Shown: in pieces, positions 44,535 through 51,623 of the stretch
Position numbering within the stretch: the first letter of the stretch is position 1
How the letters are laid out: each line of letters opens with the position of its first letter
From: Oscillospiraceae bacterium
GTDB taxonomy: Bacteria > Bacillota > Clostridia > Oscillospirales > Oscillospiraceae
Length of the DNA stretch: 64,000 bases
Assembly: GCA_017458335.1 (NCBI GenBank)
Contig: JAFTFT010000038.1
Location: forward strand, 1 to 64,000
Direction of reading: 5' to 3'
Notes under the pieces: model-generated
What the model was told of the DNA's origin: nothing
Databases searched by the model: none
What the model saw: the letters and a program-made list of their open reading frames with translations, nothing else
Program-made: the position numbers and the translations under genes

Positions 44535-44642
44535 TAAAAGCCGCTGGAGCAATCCGGCGGTTTTGTTTTGCAGAAAACAAAAAAGAAGCCCACCCGGTCG
44601 TGTTCCATTCTGCATAATTCCGAGTCATATTCTGCACAAAGA

Positions 44643-44934
44643 TCAGCCAAAGAAGTTGCCCTCGTCCCAGAAGAGCTTCTTGTCTCCTCGGTGAGGGATG
44701 ATGTGGTCGACGTCGGTCGCCTTGACGTACCTGCCCTCCTTCATGCACTCTACACACAAGGTGTGCGCCTCCAGGTAACGCTTGCGTGCTTTCTGCCCTG
44801 CCATAGCCACGGCCCGCTGCCGACCGCACCTCCTCCGGGTGCAGCGGCTTGTGCCTGTCGCAGTACTTTGTGCCGTAAGGCACGAGGGCTGCACAGCCCG
44901 GGTGACGGCAGGGTGTATTGGGTCTATTAGGCAT
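44643..44934 (-). pseudogene. Frameshifted, truncated HNH endonuclease
   Basis: The minus strand begins PNRPNTPCRHPGCAALVPYG and YCDRHKPLHPEEVRSA in one frame. It then shifts to another frame giving QKARKRYLEAHTLCVECMKE and KATDVDHIIPHRGDKKLFWD, and ends after EGN, before the final CxxCH part of the fold. This is a phage-type HNH endonuclease broken by a frameshift and a 3' deletion. Confidence 0.75.
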
Positions 44935-44985
44935 TTACTGATTCTCCCGTTCACAAAGAATTATCACTTTAGACTTTCTCCGTCG

Positions 44986-45066
44986 TTGACTTTGGATTTC
45001 TACCATGGTATACTTTGGATCACCACCATGTTTGGATTTAGATTATAACCCTTGTTTGCTTTGGAT
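44986..45066 (+). promoter_or_regulatory. Promoter with four TTTGGAT repeats before the ATPase gene
   Basis: TTGACT (44986-44991), 17-bp spacer, TATACT (45009-45014). The heptamer TTTGGAT occurs at 44991, 45014, 45031 and 45060, spanning promoter and leader. The repeats may be binding sites for a regulator. Confidence 0.6.
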
Positions 45067-45085
45067 TATTCCAGGAGGAGCACTT

Positions 45086-46255
45086 ATGATTCAACGCACT
45101 GCTAAAGAAGCGCTGCTTCGTCTTGCATCGCAGTTCCCCGTGGTAGGCGTTACCGGCCCTCGTCAGAGCGGAAAGTCCACCCTGACCAAAGCGGCATTCC
45201 CGGGCAAACGTTATGTTACGTTTGACGACAGGACCATGCGTGAACTGGCAATTTCAAACCCGTCTGATTTCCTCGCCGCTTTTCCTGATGGAGCTATCAT
45301 CGATGAGGCACAGAAAGTGCCTGAAATCTTTGATGCTTTGAAAATGCATGTGGATAATTCAGACTTCACACCCGGAAAGTTTATCCTGACCGGTTCGAGT
45401 CAATTCCGGCTGAAGCAGAACATGACTGACAGCATGGCAGGCCGAGTAACATTTCTGAAGCTTATGCCCTTTTCTGTCAATGAACTGAAGAACGAGGGAG
45501 TTCTCTCCGACAATCCCTATGACATCATTTTCGGAGGCCAATATCCTCCTCTCCATGATCCGGAAAAGCACTTCATCCCGGAAGACTGGTATGAGAGCTA
45601 CATCGATACCTATCTGGATCTGGATGTTAGAGACCAGATCAACGCAGATAATCTATCTACGTTTAAGAAATTTATCCAGATATGCGCGATCCATAGCGGT
45701 CAACTTCTTTCCATGGACAGCATTGCCAGAGATGTCGGAGTCTCCGCACCAACGATCAAGAAGTGGCTTTCCATTCTGGAAAACTCGTATATCATTCACT
45801 TTCTTGAGCCGGATACCAACAATCTCGGAAAAAGCATTGTCAAGACGCCCAAACTGTACTTTGTCGACTCCGGACTGCTTTGCCATCTTCTCCGGCTGGA
45901 TTCCAAAGAAGAACTCCTGCTAAGCCGTTACAAAGGAGCTGTCGTTGAGACCTTTGCCGTGGCAGAGCTTCTAAAGCATCGCATGAATCTGGGCAAAAAA
46001 CCGAATCTCACATTCTTTCGGGACAGTAAAGGTTTTGAAGTCGATACCATTGCAGACTGGAAACACACATTTGCCATAGAAATCAAGAGTTCCAATGCGC
46101 CTGAAGCAAAGCTGTCTGCGAACACAAGGAAGTATCTTGAGCTTCGCGGGGACGACAATGCCAGAAATGCTGTTTTCTATCTCGGCGATATCTCCATGAC
46201 AATCAACGGCACGTCTTATGTCTCATGGAAAGATTGGGGCAATTTCCTCTCCTGA
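45086..46255 (+). CDS. AAA_14/DUF4143 ATP-binding protein
   Basis: A 389-residue protein. The AAA_14 domain has Walker A VTGPRQSGKST (about 22-32), Walker B-like DGAIIDEAQKVPE and the sensor-type FILTGSSQFRL. A middle winged helix (LSMDSIARDVGVSAPTIKKW) and the C-terminal DUF4143 domain (LYFVDSGLLCHLL; VVETFAVAELLKH; DTIADWKHTFAIEIK) follow. The last is a PD-(D/E)XK-like core in many relatives. The family is very common in anaerobes and lacks a firm role, with occasional links to defence or mobile DNA. AGGAGGAG precedes the ATG at 45086. Confidence 0.92.
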   Translation: MIQRTAKEALLRLASQFPVVGVTGPRQSGKSTLTKAAFPGKRYVTFDDRTMRELAISNPSDFLAAFPDGAIIDEAQKVPEIFDALKMHVDNSDFTPGKFILTGSSQFRLKQNMTDSMAGRVTFLKLMPFSVNELKNEGVLSDNPYDIIFGGQYPPLHDPEKHFIPEDWYESYIDTYLDLDVRDQINADNLSTFKKFIQICAIHSGQLLSMDSIARDVGVSAPTIKKWLSILENSYIIHFLEPDTNNLGKSIVKTPKLYFVDSGLLCHLLRLDSKEELLLSRYKGAVVETFAVAELLKHRMNLGKKPNLTFFRDSKGFEVDTIADWKHTFAIEIKSSNAPEAKLSANTRKYLELRGDDNARNAVFYLGDISMTINGTSYVSWKDWGNFLS

Positions 46256-46289
46256 AAACATCATTCGGTGATGCGCCGGAGGATTTCTT

Positions 46290-46505
46290 TTACTGCTCCC
46301 AGGGAAGGCCTTCCTTTCCGAAGTGGCCGTAGGCACTGACCTTGTTGTAGTCCACGTCCAGCAATCCGAGCCCGTCAACGATTCCCCTCGGTGTGAGGTC
46401 GTAGCTGTCCCGGATGTACTGTTCCAGGAATTCCCTGTCCTGGTACTCCTTGCCGAAGCTCTCCACATACTCTATGAACACCTGACGGATGTCGTCGTTC
46501 GGCAT
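46290..46505 (-). pseudogene. metK: 3' fragment of S-adenosylmethionine synthetase
   Basis: A 71-residue frame encodes the MetK C-terminus: YIRDSYDLTPRGIVDGLGLL followed by SAYGHFGKEGLPWEQ. The catalytic N-terminal and central domains are absent. The start of this piece lies inside direct repeat B, so it was probably carried here by recombination. Not functional. Confidence 0.8.
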
Positions 46506-46688
46506 CCGCCTTTCTTTTTCTATCAGTCAGATCCATCTAACCCATCATCAACACACAAGGAGCAGGTTTCCCCGCTCCTTATGTCATTTTGGTTTATGCT
46601 GTTTTTCTCTTCCTGCGCAGTGTCAGAATCGCCCCTGCTATGGCTGTCATGAGACCGCCAAGCGCTGTGAAGAGCGTGGTGCCGATGC
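46468..46688 (+). repeat. Direct repeat B, copy 1
   Basis: About 220 bp repeated at 51402-51623 in the same orientation. It includes a few codons of metK, a CGGATG/CATCCG hairpin with TTTCTTTTTCT, the motif ATCTAACC, and the adhesin anchor end. Confidence 0.85.
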
Positions 46689-46700
46689 TGCGCCGGGCGG
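46594..46700 (-). pseudogene. Adhesin sortase-anchor end (copy 3)
   Basis: The minus strand encodes IGTTLFTALGGLMTAIAGAI and then LTLRRKRKTA, the hydrophobic segment and positive tail of an LPXTG anchor. The LPXTG motif is replaced by the 3' flank of the Rpn fragment. Confidence 0.8.
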
Positions 46701-46705
46701 GCGCA

Positions 46706-47152
46706 TCAGCCAAACGCAAGAGCTCTCGCCTGACTCTCCGACATACCGGATGCTACCATCCGCTCATAGGCCTCCTGCTGCCCCTTTCGTTTTGCATCGT
46801 CAAGTTCCGCCTGTCGGTCAAGCAGGGCCGTTCTCCGATCAATGATCAGCTGGCGCTGGGTCGGTTCGCTCATGATGACTTCCATTGTCTTTTGCGCCTC
46901 CTTTACACCTGGATTGTCGATCTGCCCCACTTTCTCCCAGCTTTTCGCCGTGAAGGCTTCCGCCCAGTCGACAAGCCCGTTTGTCTTTTCCTCTTCTTCT
47001 GCTTCCTCTTTTGCCGTCAGGTCCATCACGTAGAACTGCAGCTTGTCCGAGAAGCGATATCCTTCCTCATCCTGCAGCACATACCTTGTGAAGAAGCGCC
47101 TGTGCTCCGGGAACAGCGTATAATCCATAATAGCAATCAGGATCATTTTCAA
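46706..47152 (-). pseudogene. Rpn/PD-(D/E)XK transposase-like C-terminal half (copy 3)
   Basis: A 148-residue frame corresponds to the C-terminal half of an Rpn-family protein: MDYTLFPEHRRFFTRYVLQD, KLQFYVMDLTAKEEAEEEEK, WAEAFTAKSWEKV, and an end YERMVASGMSESQARALAFG. The N-terminal nuclease core is absent. This is the best preserved of three such fragments and is joined to an adhesin tail at the same point as the others. Confidence 0.8.
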
Positions 47153-47173
47153 GATGTCGAGGCGACAGAGCTG

Positions 47174-47437
47174 TTAAGCCGTAAATGCAAGTGGTACATC
47201 CTGCCTGATGCCGGTTTCGCGTTCGATCATCCTCGCCCAAGTAAGTCTTGTAACCTCATCTACAAAATACTTCTCTTTTGGTGTAGCCGTATAATATCGA
47301 ATGCCAAACTGTTCACAGATTTCAAACAGCAACTCCAGATAACGAATATCATCTTTTTTGGGTAATGCGACATATCCCCCGGCTTCCTCAGCCAGTTCAT
47401 CTATTCTTTCGGAATAATCAGCTTCGTAATGTTGCAT
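47174..47437 (-). CDS. Small 87-residue protein downstream of the acetyltransferase-like gene
   Basis: An 87-residue protein starting QHYEADYSERIDELAEEAGG, with YLELLFEICEQFGIRYY in the middle. I do not recognise a family. GGAAGGGG lies 9 bases before the ATG and it begins 24 bp behind the previous gene, so the two form an operon. The arrangement could be a toxin-antitoxin pair, but this is inferred from size and context only. Confidence 0.6.
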   Translation of the reverse strand: MQHYEADYSERIDELAEEAGGYVALPKKDDIRYLELLFEICEQFGIRYYTATPKEKYFVDEVTRLTWARMIERETGIRQDVPLAFTA

Positions 47438-47461
47438 TCTTGTCTACCCCTTCCGCAATTA

Positions 47462-47983
47462 TCATACCAAATACTTTGAAAACACCTGCCATGCTTCCAC
47501 ATCAGCCAGCATAAACCTTCTCGGCCCTCCGCTGAGACTGTTTGTAATCTCAAGCGCATGAAAATCTTTCCGATAATGCTCTGCAAGCTGCTCTGTTTTT
47601 GCATCGAAGATAACCTCGCCCCGGCCTCCATTGTCGATAGAATACTTAATGCCAAAGGCGATCATTGCTTCTCCAATCCCTGAGTATTTTCTTTCCTGTT
47701 TATTGACTATAGTTGGATTACTATGAGGCGCACTCTCAAGATAGAGAATAAGCACATAAGCCTGTTTTCCGATAATCTGATATGCGCCCAACGCGATCAG
47801 TTCCCCAGAATCTGACTTCATGGAAAACCTATCAATTTTCGGATCTTGCAGATACTCGCTGTTCCACTCTGTTTGCCATCCAACCATTAATGTCTGTTGA
47901 ATATCTTCATCAGTTGCAGGGGCGATGCTGACATAGACGGTGCGATGTGTATTCTTCTCTATCACAAAAGGAGTGAAAACCAT
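47462..47983 (-). CDS. GNAT-like acetyltransferase domain protein
   Basis: A 173-residue protein from the ATG at 47983 (GGAGAG 8 bases upstream; 47989 is an alternative). It has GNAT-like features: an N-terminal FVIEKNTHRTVYVSIAPAT, a central strand AYVLILYLESAP, then the cofactor-loop-like RKYSGIGEAMIAFGIKYSID and a final EHYRKDFHALEI segment. The match to GNAT is by pattern and moderate. Transcribed from the promoter at 48016-48044, which derives from old Rpn coding sequence. Possible toxin of a pair with the next gene. Confidence 0.6.
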   Translation of the reverse strand: MVFTPFVIEKNTHRTVYVSIAPATDEDIQQTLMVGWQTEWNSEYLQDPKIDRFSMKSDSGELIALGAYQIIGKQAYVLILYLESAPHSNPTIVNKQERKYSGIGEAMIAFGIKYSIDNGGRGEVIFDAKTEQLAEHYRKDFHALEITNSLSGGPRRFMLADVEAWQVFSKYLV

Positions 47984-48015
47984 ATTCATCTCTCCATCTT
48001 CTATTCTCAATTATC

Positions 48016-48044
48016 ATTATATCCAAGACCTGTGAACAATTCAA
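48016..48044 (-). promoter_or_regulatory. Promoter of the GNAT-like pair
   Basis: Minus strand: TTGAAT (48039-48044), 17-bp spacer, TATAAT (48016-48021). The same sequence with few changes is coding DNA (LELFTELEYN) in the Rpn fragment near 43830-43860. Confidence 0.75.
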
Positions 48045-48083
48045 GATGTTTCGCCCATTAAACAATTCTAACTTTTACTACGC

Positions 48084-48175
48084 ACACAGGAGCAGGTTTT
48101 ACCCTGCTCCTGTGTTTTGTGTTATGCGTTTTCTTTCCAGCGGCTTCAGAACTTCATCGTCAGAAATTGCTCCCG
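48084..48175 (-). pseudogene. Terminator and short adhesin-tail remnant (copy 4)
   Basis: A hairpin ACACAGGAGCAGG/CCTGCTCCTGTGT (48084-48115) with TTTTGT is followed by about 55 bp matching the last codons of the adhesin tail (TGTTATGCGTTTTCTTTCC and following). It then runs out where the hip promoter region begins. Confidence 0.6.
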
Positions 48176-48214
48176 TGGATGAAATGCGCCGTCAGAATGA
48201 TCTGAATCCCGCTC

Positions 48215-48314
48215 TTGACTTTGCCGTACGGCAAATAGTATAATTTATTTGAGAAAATTTAGTCGAACGGCAAAATCTGTCATCTTCAAGCAGTTATTTT
48301 GCCGTTCGGCTAAG
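48215..48314 (+). promoter_or_regulatory. hipBA promoter with three evenly spaced operators
   Basis: TTGACT (48215-48220) and TATAAT (48239-48244) are 18 bp apart, and the perfect palindrome TTTGCCGTACGGCAAA (48220-48235) fills the spacer. Related sites TTTAGTCGAACGGCAAAA (48258-48275) and TTTTGCCGTTCGGCTAAG (48297-48314) follow. The centres are 39 bp apart in both steps. These are probable HipB operators for autorepression. Confidence 0.85.
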
Positions 48315-48339
48315 CAGTCAGAAGCGGGGGGGTTCAATC

Positions 48340-48549
48340 TTGATTACAGACGCAGCATCATTCGGAATGGCTTTGCGCCAGCGCCGCAGGGAACTCGGAT
48401 ATACGCAGGTCTTTCTATCAGAGTTCAGCGGACTCAGCGTAACCTATATTTCTGATCTTGAAAACGGAAAGAGCACGGCAGAACTCGGTAAGGCTATTCA
48501 GCTTGCCAATCTTCTCGGTCTGGACTGCTCTCTGACACCAAGAGGCTGA
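48340..48549 (+). CDS. hipB: HipB-like antitoxin and repressor
   Basis: A 69-residue protein that is almost entirely a helix-turn-helix (MALRQRRRELGYTQVFLSEF, then LSVTYISDLENGKST). It starts with TTG at 48340, with a G-rich ribosome site 7 bases upstream; the first ATG (48367) would remove part of the domain. HipB binds the operators upstream and neutralises HipA. Three bases separate it from hipA. Confidence 0.9.
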   Translation: MITDAASFGMALRQRRRELGYTQVFLSEFSGLSVTYISDLENGKSTAELGKAIQLANLLGLDCSLTPRG

Positions 48550-48552
48550 GTC

Positions 48553-49830
48553 ATGACGAAGTTGAATGTCAGCATCGAGAAGAACGGAATACTTGTTCCT
48601 GTTGGGACAATCTCCGGTTCCGACAGAACGGATGCCCGGTTTTGTTATTCCGCTGATTATCTGTCAGCAGCGGGAACTCCTATTTCGATCAGCCTGCCTG
48701 TTCAGGAAGCTCCTTTTTCTCCTGAGCAGACAGCCTGCTATTTTGAAGGTTTGCTCCCGGAAGGCTTTACCCGGCGAACCGTTGCACAGTGGATGCACGT
48801 CGATGAGGCGAACTACCTGTCGATCCTTCACGGTCTTGGCCGTGAGTGCCTCGGGGCCATCTGTATTTCAGAAGACGATGAAACTGTAGCAGCGTCCTAT
48901 GAAGAAATCAATGAGTCTCAGATTAGGGCCCTGGCTGCGGAAGGTGTGGCAAAATCATCTGAACTGGTGACCCAGTCGCACCTGTCATTGACAGGTGCAT
49001 CCGGCAAGGTTGGATTATATTATGATGCTCCTTCACAGACCTGGTATCTGCCCCGCGGAACCGCGCCGAGTACTCACATCATCAAACAGAGTCATGTGCG
49101 GCTGGAAGCAATTGTAACCAACGAAATGCTGTCTCTGATGACAGCGAAGCGCTGCCAGCTTGATACCCCCGAGAGCTTCATTGTCAATACCGGATACGGC
49201 AAAGACAGCGAGGTTCTCTTTGCAACACAGCGATATGACCGCTTGTTTGAGGATAACAATCCTGCCATTGACTTTCTCCCGCGGCCATATCGGTTACACC
49301 AGGAGGATTTTGCCCAGGCGCTGGGTATTCCTTCTTCAGAAAAATATGAAAAGGCTCCCCGCGGATATATGAAAGCCATGTTTGACATCCTGCGGCATTA
49401 CTCAGCCGATCCGGTCACGGATCAGCTGAAACTTTGGGACATCATTGTTTTTGATTATCTGATTGGGAATACAGACGCACATATCAAGAACTTCTCGCTG
49501 CTTTATGGAAAGAATCTCCGTAAAATACGGCTGGCTCCCGCTTACGACATCGTAAGTACAGTCGTATATTCACAGAGCACCAGGTCCATGGCTTTCCACA
49601 TCGGTGATGCGATCTCTCTTGATGACTTGACAAGAGATTCTTTCCGGCAGGCTGCATTGGAAATCGGACTAGGCGAAAAAATGGCGATGAGGCGCTTTGA
49701 TGATATGGCAAAACGTTTTCGCAGCGCACTTCACGAATCATCAGAGCAGCTCACCGGGCAGGGGTATCGACATGCCGCGGAACTGGAAGCACGAATTCTG
49801 CAGTCCGCCGGAATCCATTCCATCATATAA
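48553..49830 (+). CDS. hipA: HipA-type serine/threonine kinase toxin
   Basis: A 425-residue protein. The N-terminal Couple_hipA-like part (residues 1-105) contains PEQTACYFEGLLPEGFTRRT. The kinase part has the Ser-containing loop HLSLTGASGKVGLYY (about 143-157), the catalytic IGNTDAHIKNFSLL (Asp308) and the metal-binding LAPAYDIVST (Asp332). HipA kinases phosphorylate targets such as aminoacyl-tRNA synthetases and cause dormancy. All catalytic residues are present, so it should be active. Confidence 0.95.
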   Translation: MTKLNVSIEKNGILVPVGTISGSDRTDARFCYSADYLSAAGTPISISLPVQEAPFSPEQTACYFEGLLPEGFTRRTVAQWMHVDEANYLSILHGLGRECLGAICISEDDETVAASYEEINESQIRALAAEGVAKSSELVTQSHLSLTGASGKVGLYYDAPSQTWYLPRGTAPSTHIIKQSHVRLEAIVTNEMLSLMTAKRCQLDTPESFIVNTGYGKDSEVLFATQRYDRLFEDNNPAIDFLPRPYRLHQEDFAQALGIPSSEKYEKAPRGYMKAMFDILRHYSADPVTDQLKLWDIIVFDYLIGNTDAHIKNFSLLYGKNLRKIRLAPAYDIVSTVVYSQSTRSMAFHIGDAISLDDLTRDSFRQAALEIGLGEKMAMRRFDDMAKRFRSALHESSEQLTGQGYRHAAELEARILQSAGIHSII

Positions 49831-49863
49831 CAGGAGCAGGAGTACCCCTGCTCCTGCGTTTTA
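49831..49863. terminator. Terminator after hipA (GGAGCAGG family)
   Basis: CAGGAGCAGG and CCTGCTCCTG flank a short loop; GCGTTTTATG follows. Bidirectional: it also faces the adhesin remnant at 49866. Confidence 0.8.
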
Positions 49864-49865
49864 TG

Positions 49866-50170
49866 TTATGCATTTTCTCTCCTGCGGCAATAAGACTTCA
49901 CCATCAGCATCGCCCCTGCCGTGGCTGTCATGAGACCGCCGAGTGCGGTGAAGAGCGTGGTGCCGATGCCGCTGGTGGAGGGGAGCTCATAGCCGCCCTC
50001 CGGGGTGTTAACAACTATCTGTCCATTTATAGCCCGTGGGGTCTCACCCTGATTGAAGATTAATCCATTACCAGTCTCCGTCTGATAGCTCAGTGCCTTG
50101 TATCCGCTCACCTGCGTCTCCATAACGTAGTCTGAACCATATCGTTTTTTAACTGTTCTCCACTTTCCGG
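49866..50170 (-). pseudogene. Adhesin C-terminal remnant with LPSTSG anchor (copy 5)
   Basis: The minus-strand frame encodes the last SpaA/Cna-B strands (SDYVMETQVSGYKALSYQTE; NGQIVVNTPEGGYELPSTSG) followed by IGTTLFTALGGLMTATAGAM and a basic tail. The sorting motif is LPSTSG, a change from LPXTG. There is no start signal and the gene is cut on its 5' side at the border of repeat A copy 2. Confidence 0.75.
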
Positions 50171-50307
50171 GGCATTTTTCAACTTAAATTTGAGGTTTTC
50201 CAAGGTATCTGGAAACAATTTTCTCCTTTTCCATTTTTATACGAAATCGAGGGTTTTCTTACCTTGACAGGCATGGTATAATGTTATCGTAGTTGGACAT
50301 TCGCATC

Positions 50308-50401
50308 CCAGTGAAGATCAGCCGATCCCTTCTAACGAGGATCGGGACGCCCTCAGAAAGATAGGGCAGAAGCGAAGTACCCTTATATCAGCTCGGACTG
50401 G
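50308..50401 (+). ncRNA. Structured leader RNA of the 95-residue gene, copy 2
   Basis: The same 94-nt CCAGT...ACTGG element as at 44086-44179. The hairpin CCGATCC/GGATCGG is perfect here, and GCCCT/AGGGC is identical. The promoter is better in this copy (TGGTATAAT at 50274-50282). Confidence 0.5.
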
Positions 50402-50468
50402 TATTACCGTTGATTTTGGTCCAGATAGATTTGAAATTTTGATTGATTAAGTACCAGGAGGTGAAAAC

Positions 50469-50756
50469 ATGCTCACATTTGAAGATGCAAAAAGAGTCGG
50501 TACGCTTGCCTGCTTGGATAAGCTAGGGAGAGATTTTGTAAAACAGCACAGGGACACTGCATGCTCAGCATACGGAGATCATGATGGACATGCTTTCTGC
50601 TTTGTGGGCATAAGCGACACACCGGATACTCCTTGGGATGGTGGTGCAATTGTCTTGGACAATTCTTCAAAATTCCCCTATATGGCCAGTTGCAACGTGG
50701 CCTATGACACAGGCGCGATCACATTTCTTGATTGCATTCTCCCAAACAGGCAATGA
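50469..50756 (+). CDS. Conserved 95-residue protein of unknown function, copy 2
   Basis: Same protein as at 44247, 94 of 95 residues identical, with the same AGGAGG site and the same downstream terminator hairpin (CCGCTGGA/TCCGGCGG, TTTTGTTTT). The only change is in DCILPNRQ versus DCVLPNRQ. Several silent base changes separate the copies, which suggests selection on the protein. No recognised family. Confidence 0.8.
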   Translation: MLTFEDAKRVGTLACLDKLGRDFVKQHRDTACSAYGDHDGHAFCFVGISDTPDTPWDGGAIVLDNSSKFPYMASCNVAYDTGAITFLDCILPNRQ

Positions 50757-50832
50757 TAACAGCCGCTGGAGCAATCCGGCGGTTTTGTTTTGAGGAAAAA
50801 AAGAAGCCCACCCGGTCGAGTTCCATTCTGCA

Positions 50833-51412
50833 AGGCAAGTGCGCTCTCAAAAGAAAACCGCAAACAAGCCATCATCCTGCTGAGCAAATCGAATCAGTTG
50901 ATGCTTTATGCTCCAATGATTTATACTGAGAAAGACTACTATCGGATCGTAAACTGGCTTGAACAGGACTTGGATTTTTCCCTTGCGGACAGATGGAAGC
51001 AATGGATTAAGGAACATGTTCCATCGCCCGAGCAGAGGTAAAGAGCTGGCCCGTTGATCTGTCGACAATAAAGAGTCAGCTGTTCACAGCAAACGAGGAC
51101 CGCTTTCTTGCAAGATGGATCTCCTCCCATCCGTTGAGTGTCGAAGCGGAAGAAGTGGTAAAGGCCGCACTGCCTCTTTACCGGTATGTCTATGGGCATC
51201 TCGCAGATATTCTCTGGCTTGATTATAGAATTGAGCTATGGGACCTCGGCTGGTGGCAGGTACGCTCTGCAGCAAAAGACATGGACTCGGCTGAATCCCT
51301 GCTGAATGCTCTTAGTACTGCCGAGAAAAACCTTGAAGCGAAATTGCGAAAACAAATTTCGGAACTCGGCTTCACTCCCCCACAGGTAATCCCTCTTTCA
51401 GATACTCTATGA
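50833..51412 (+). pseudogene. Frameshifted gene of unknown function
   Basis: One frame encodes ALSKENRKQAIILLSKSNQL and EKDYYRIVNWLEQDLDFSLA up to a stop at 51041. A second frame continues without a break in sense (WPVDLSTIKSQLFTANEDRF; RYVYGHLADILWLDYRIELW) to 51412. A single frameshift near 51035 would explain it. The 5' end is cut by repeat A. I do not recognise the family. Confidence 0.6.
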
Positions 51413-51623
51413 ACACTGACGGATGTCGTCGTTCGGCATCCGCCTTTCTTTTTCTAGCAGTCAGATTCATCTAACTCATCATCAGCACACAAGGAGCAGG
51501 TTTCCCCCGCTCCTTATGTCATTTTGGTTTATGCTGTTTTTCTCTTCCTGCGCAGTGTCAGAATCGCCCCTGCCATGGCTGTCATGAGGCCGCCGAGTGC
51601 CGTGAAGAGCGTGGTGCCGATAC
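51402..51623 (+). repeat. Direct repeat B, copy 2
   Basis: Matches 46468-46688, including the CGGATG/CATCCG hairpin, the TCATCTAACTC motif and the anchor end of an adhesin. Confidence 0.85.

Larger units (their letters stand above)
43944..44613 (+). repeat. Direct repeat A, copy 1
   Basis: About 670 bp, nearly identical to 50169-50831 in the same orientation (offset about 6,222). It contains a promoter, structured leader, 95-codon gene and terminator (the CCGCTGGA/TCCGGCGG stem followed by TTTTGTTTT). Confidence 0.9.
50169..50831 (+). repeat. Direct repeat A, copy 2
   Basis: About 663 bp matching 43944-44613. The left part encodes, on the minus strand, DTLENLKFKLKNAPESGE, matching DTLENLKYKLKNDPQ of copy 1, so the border lies inside another gene remnant. 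Confidence 0.9.

Noticed and set aside
44643..44934. Prophage remnant
   Set aside because: An HNH fragment of phage type is present, but no terminase, capsid, integrase or attachment site was seen nearby.
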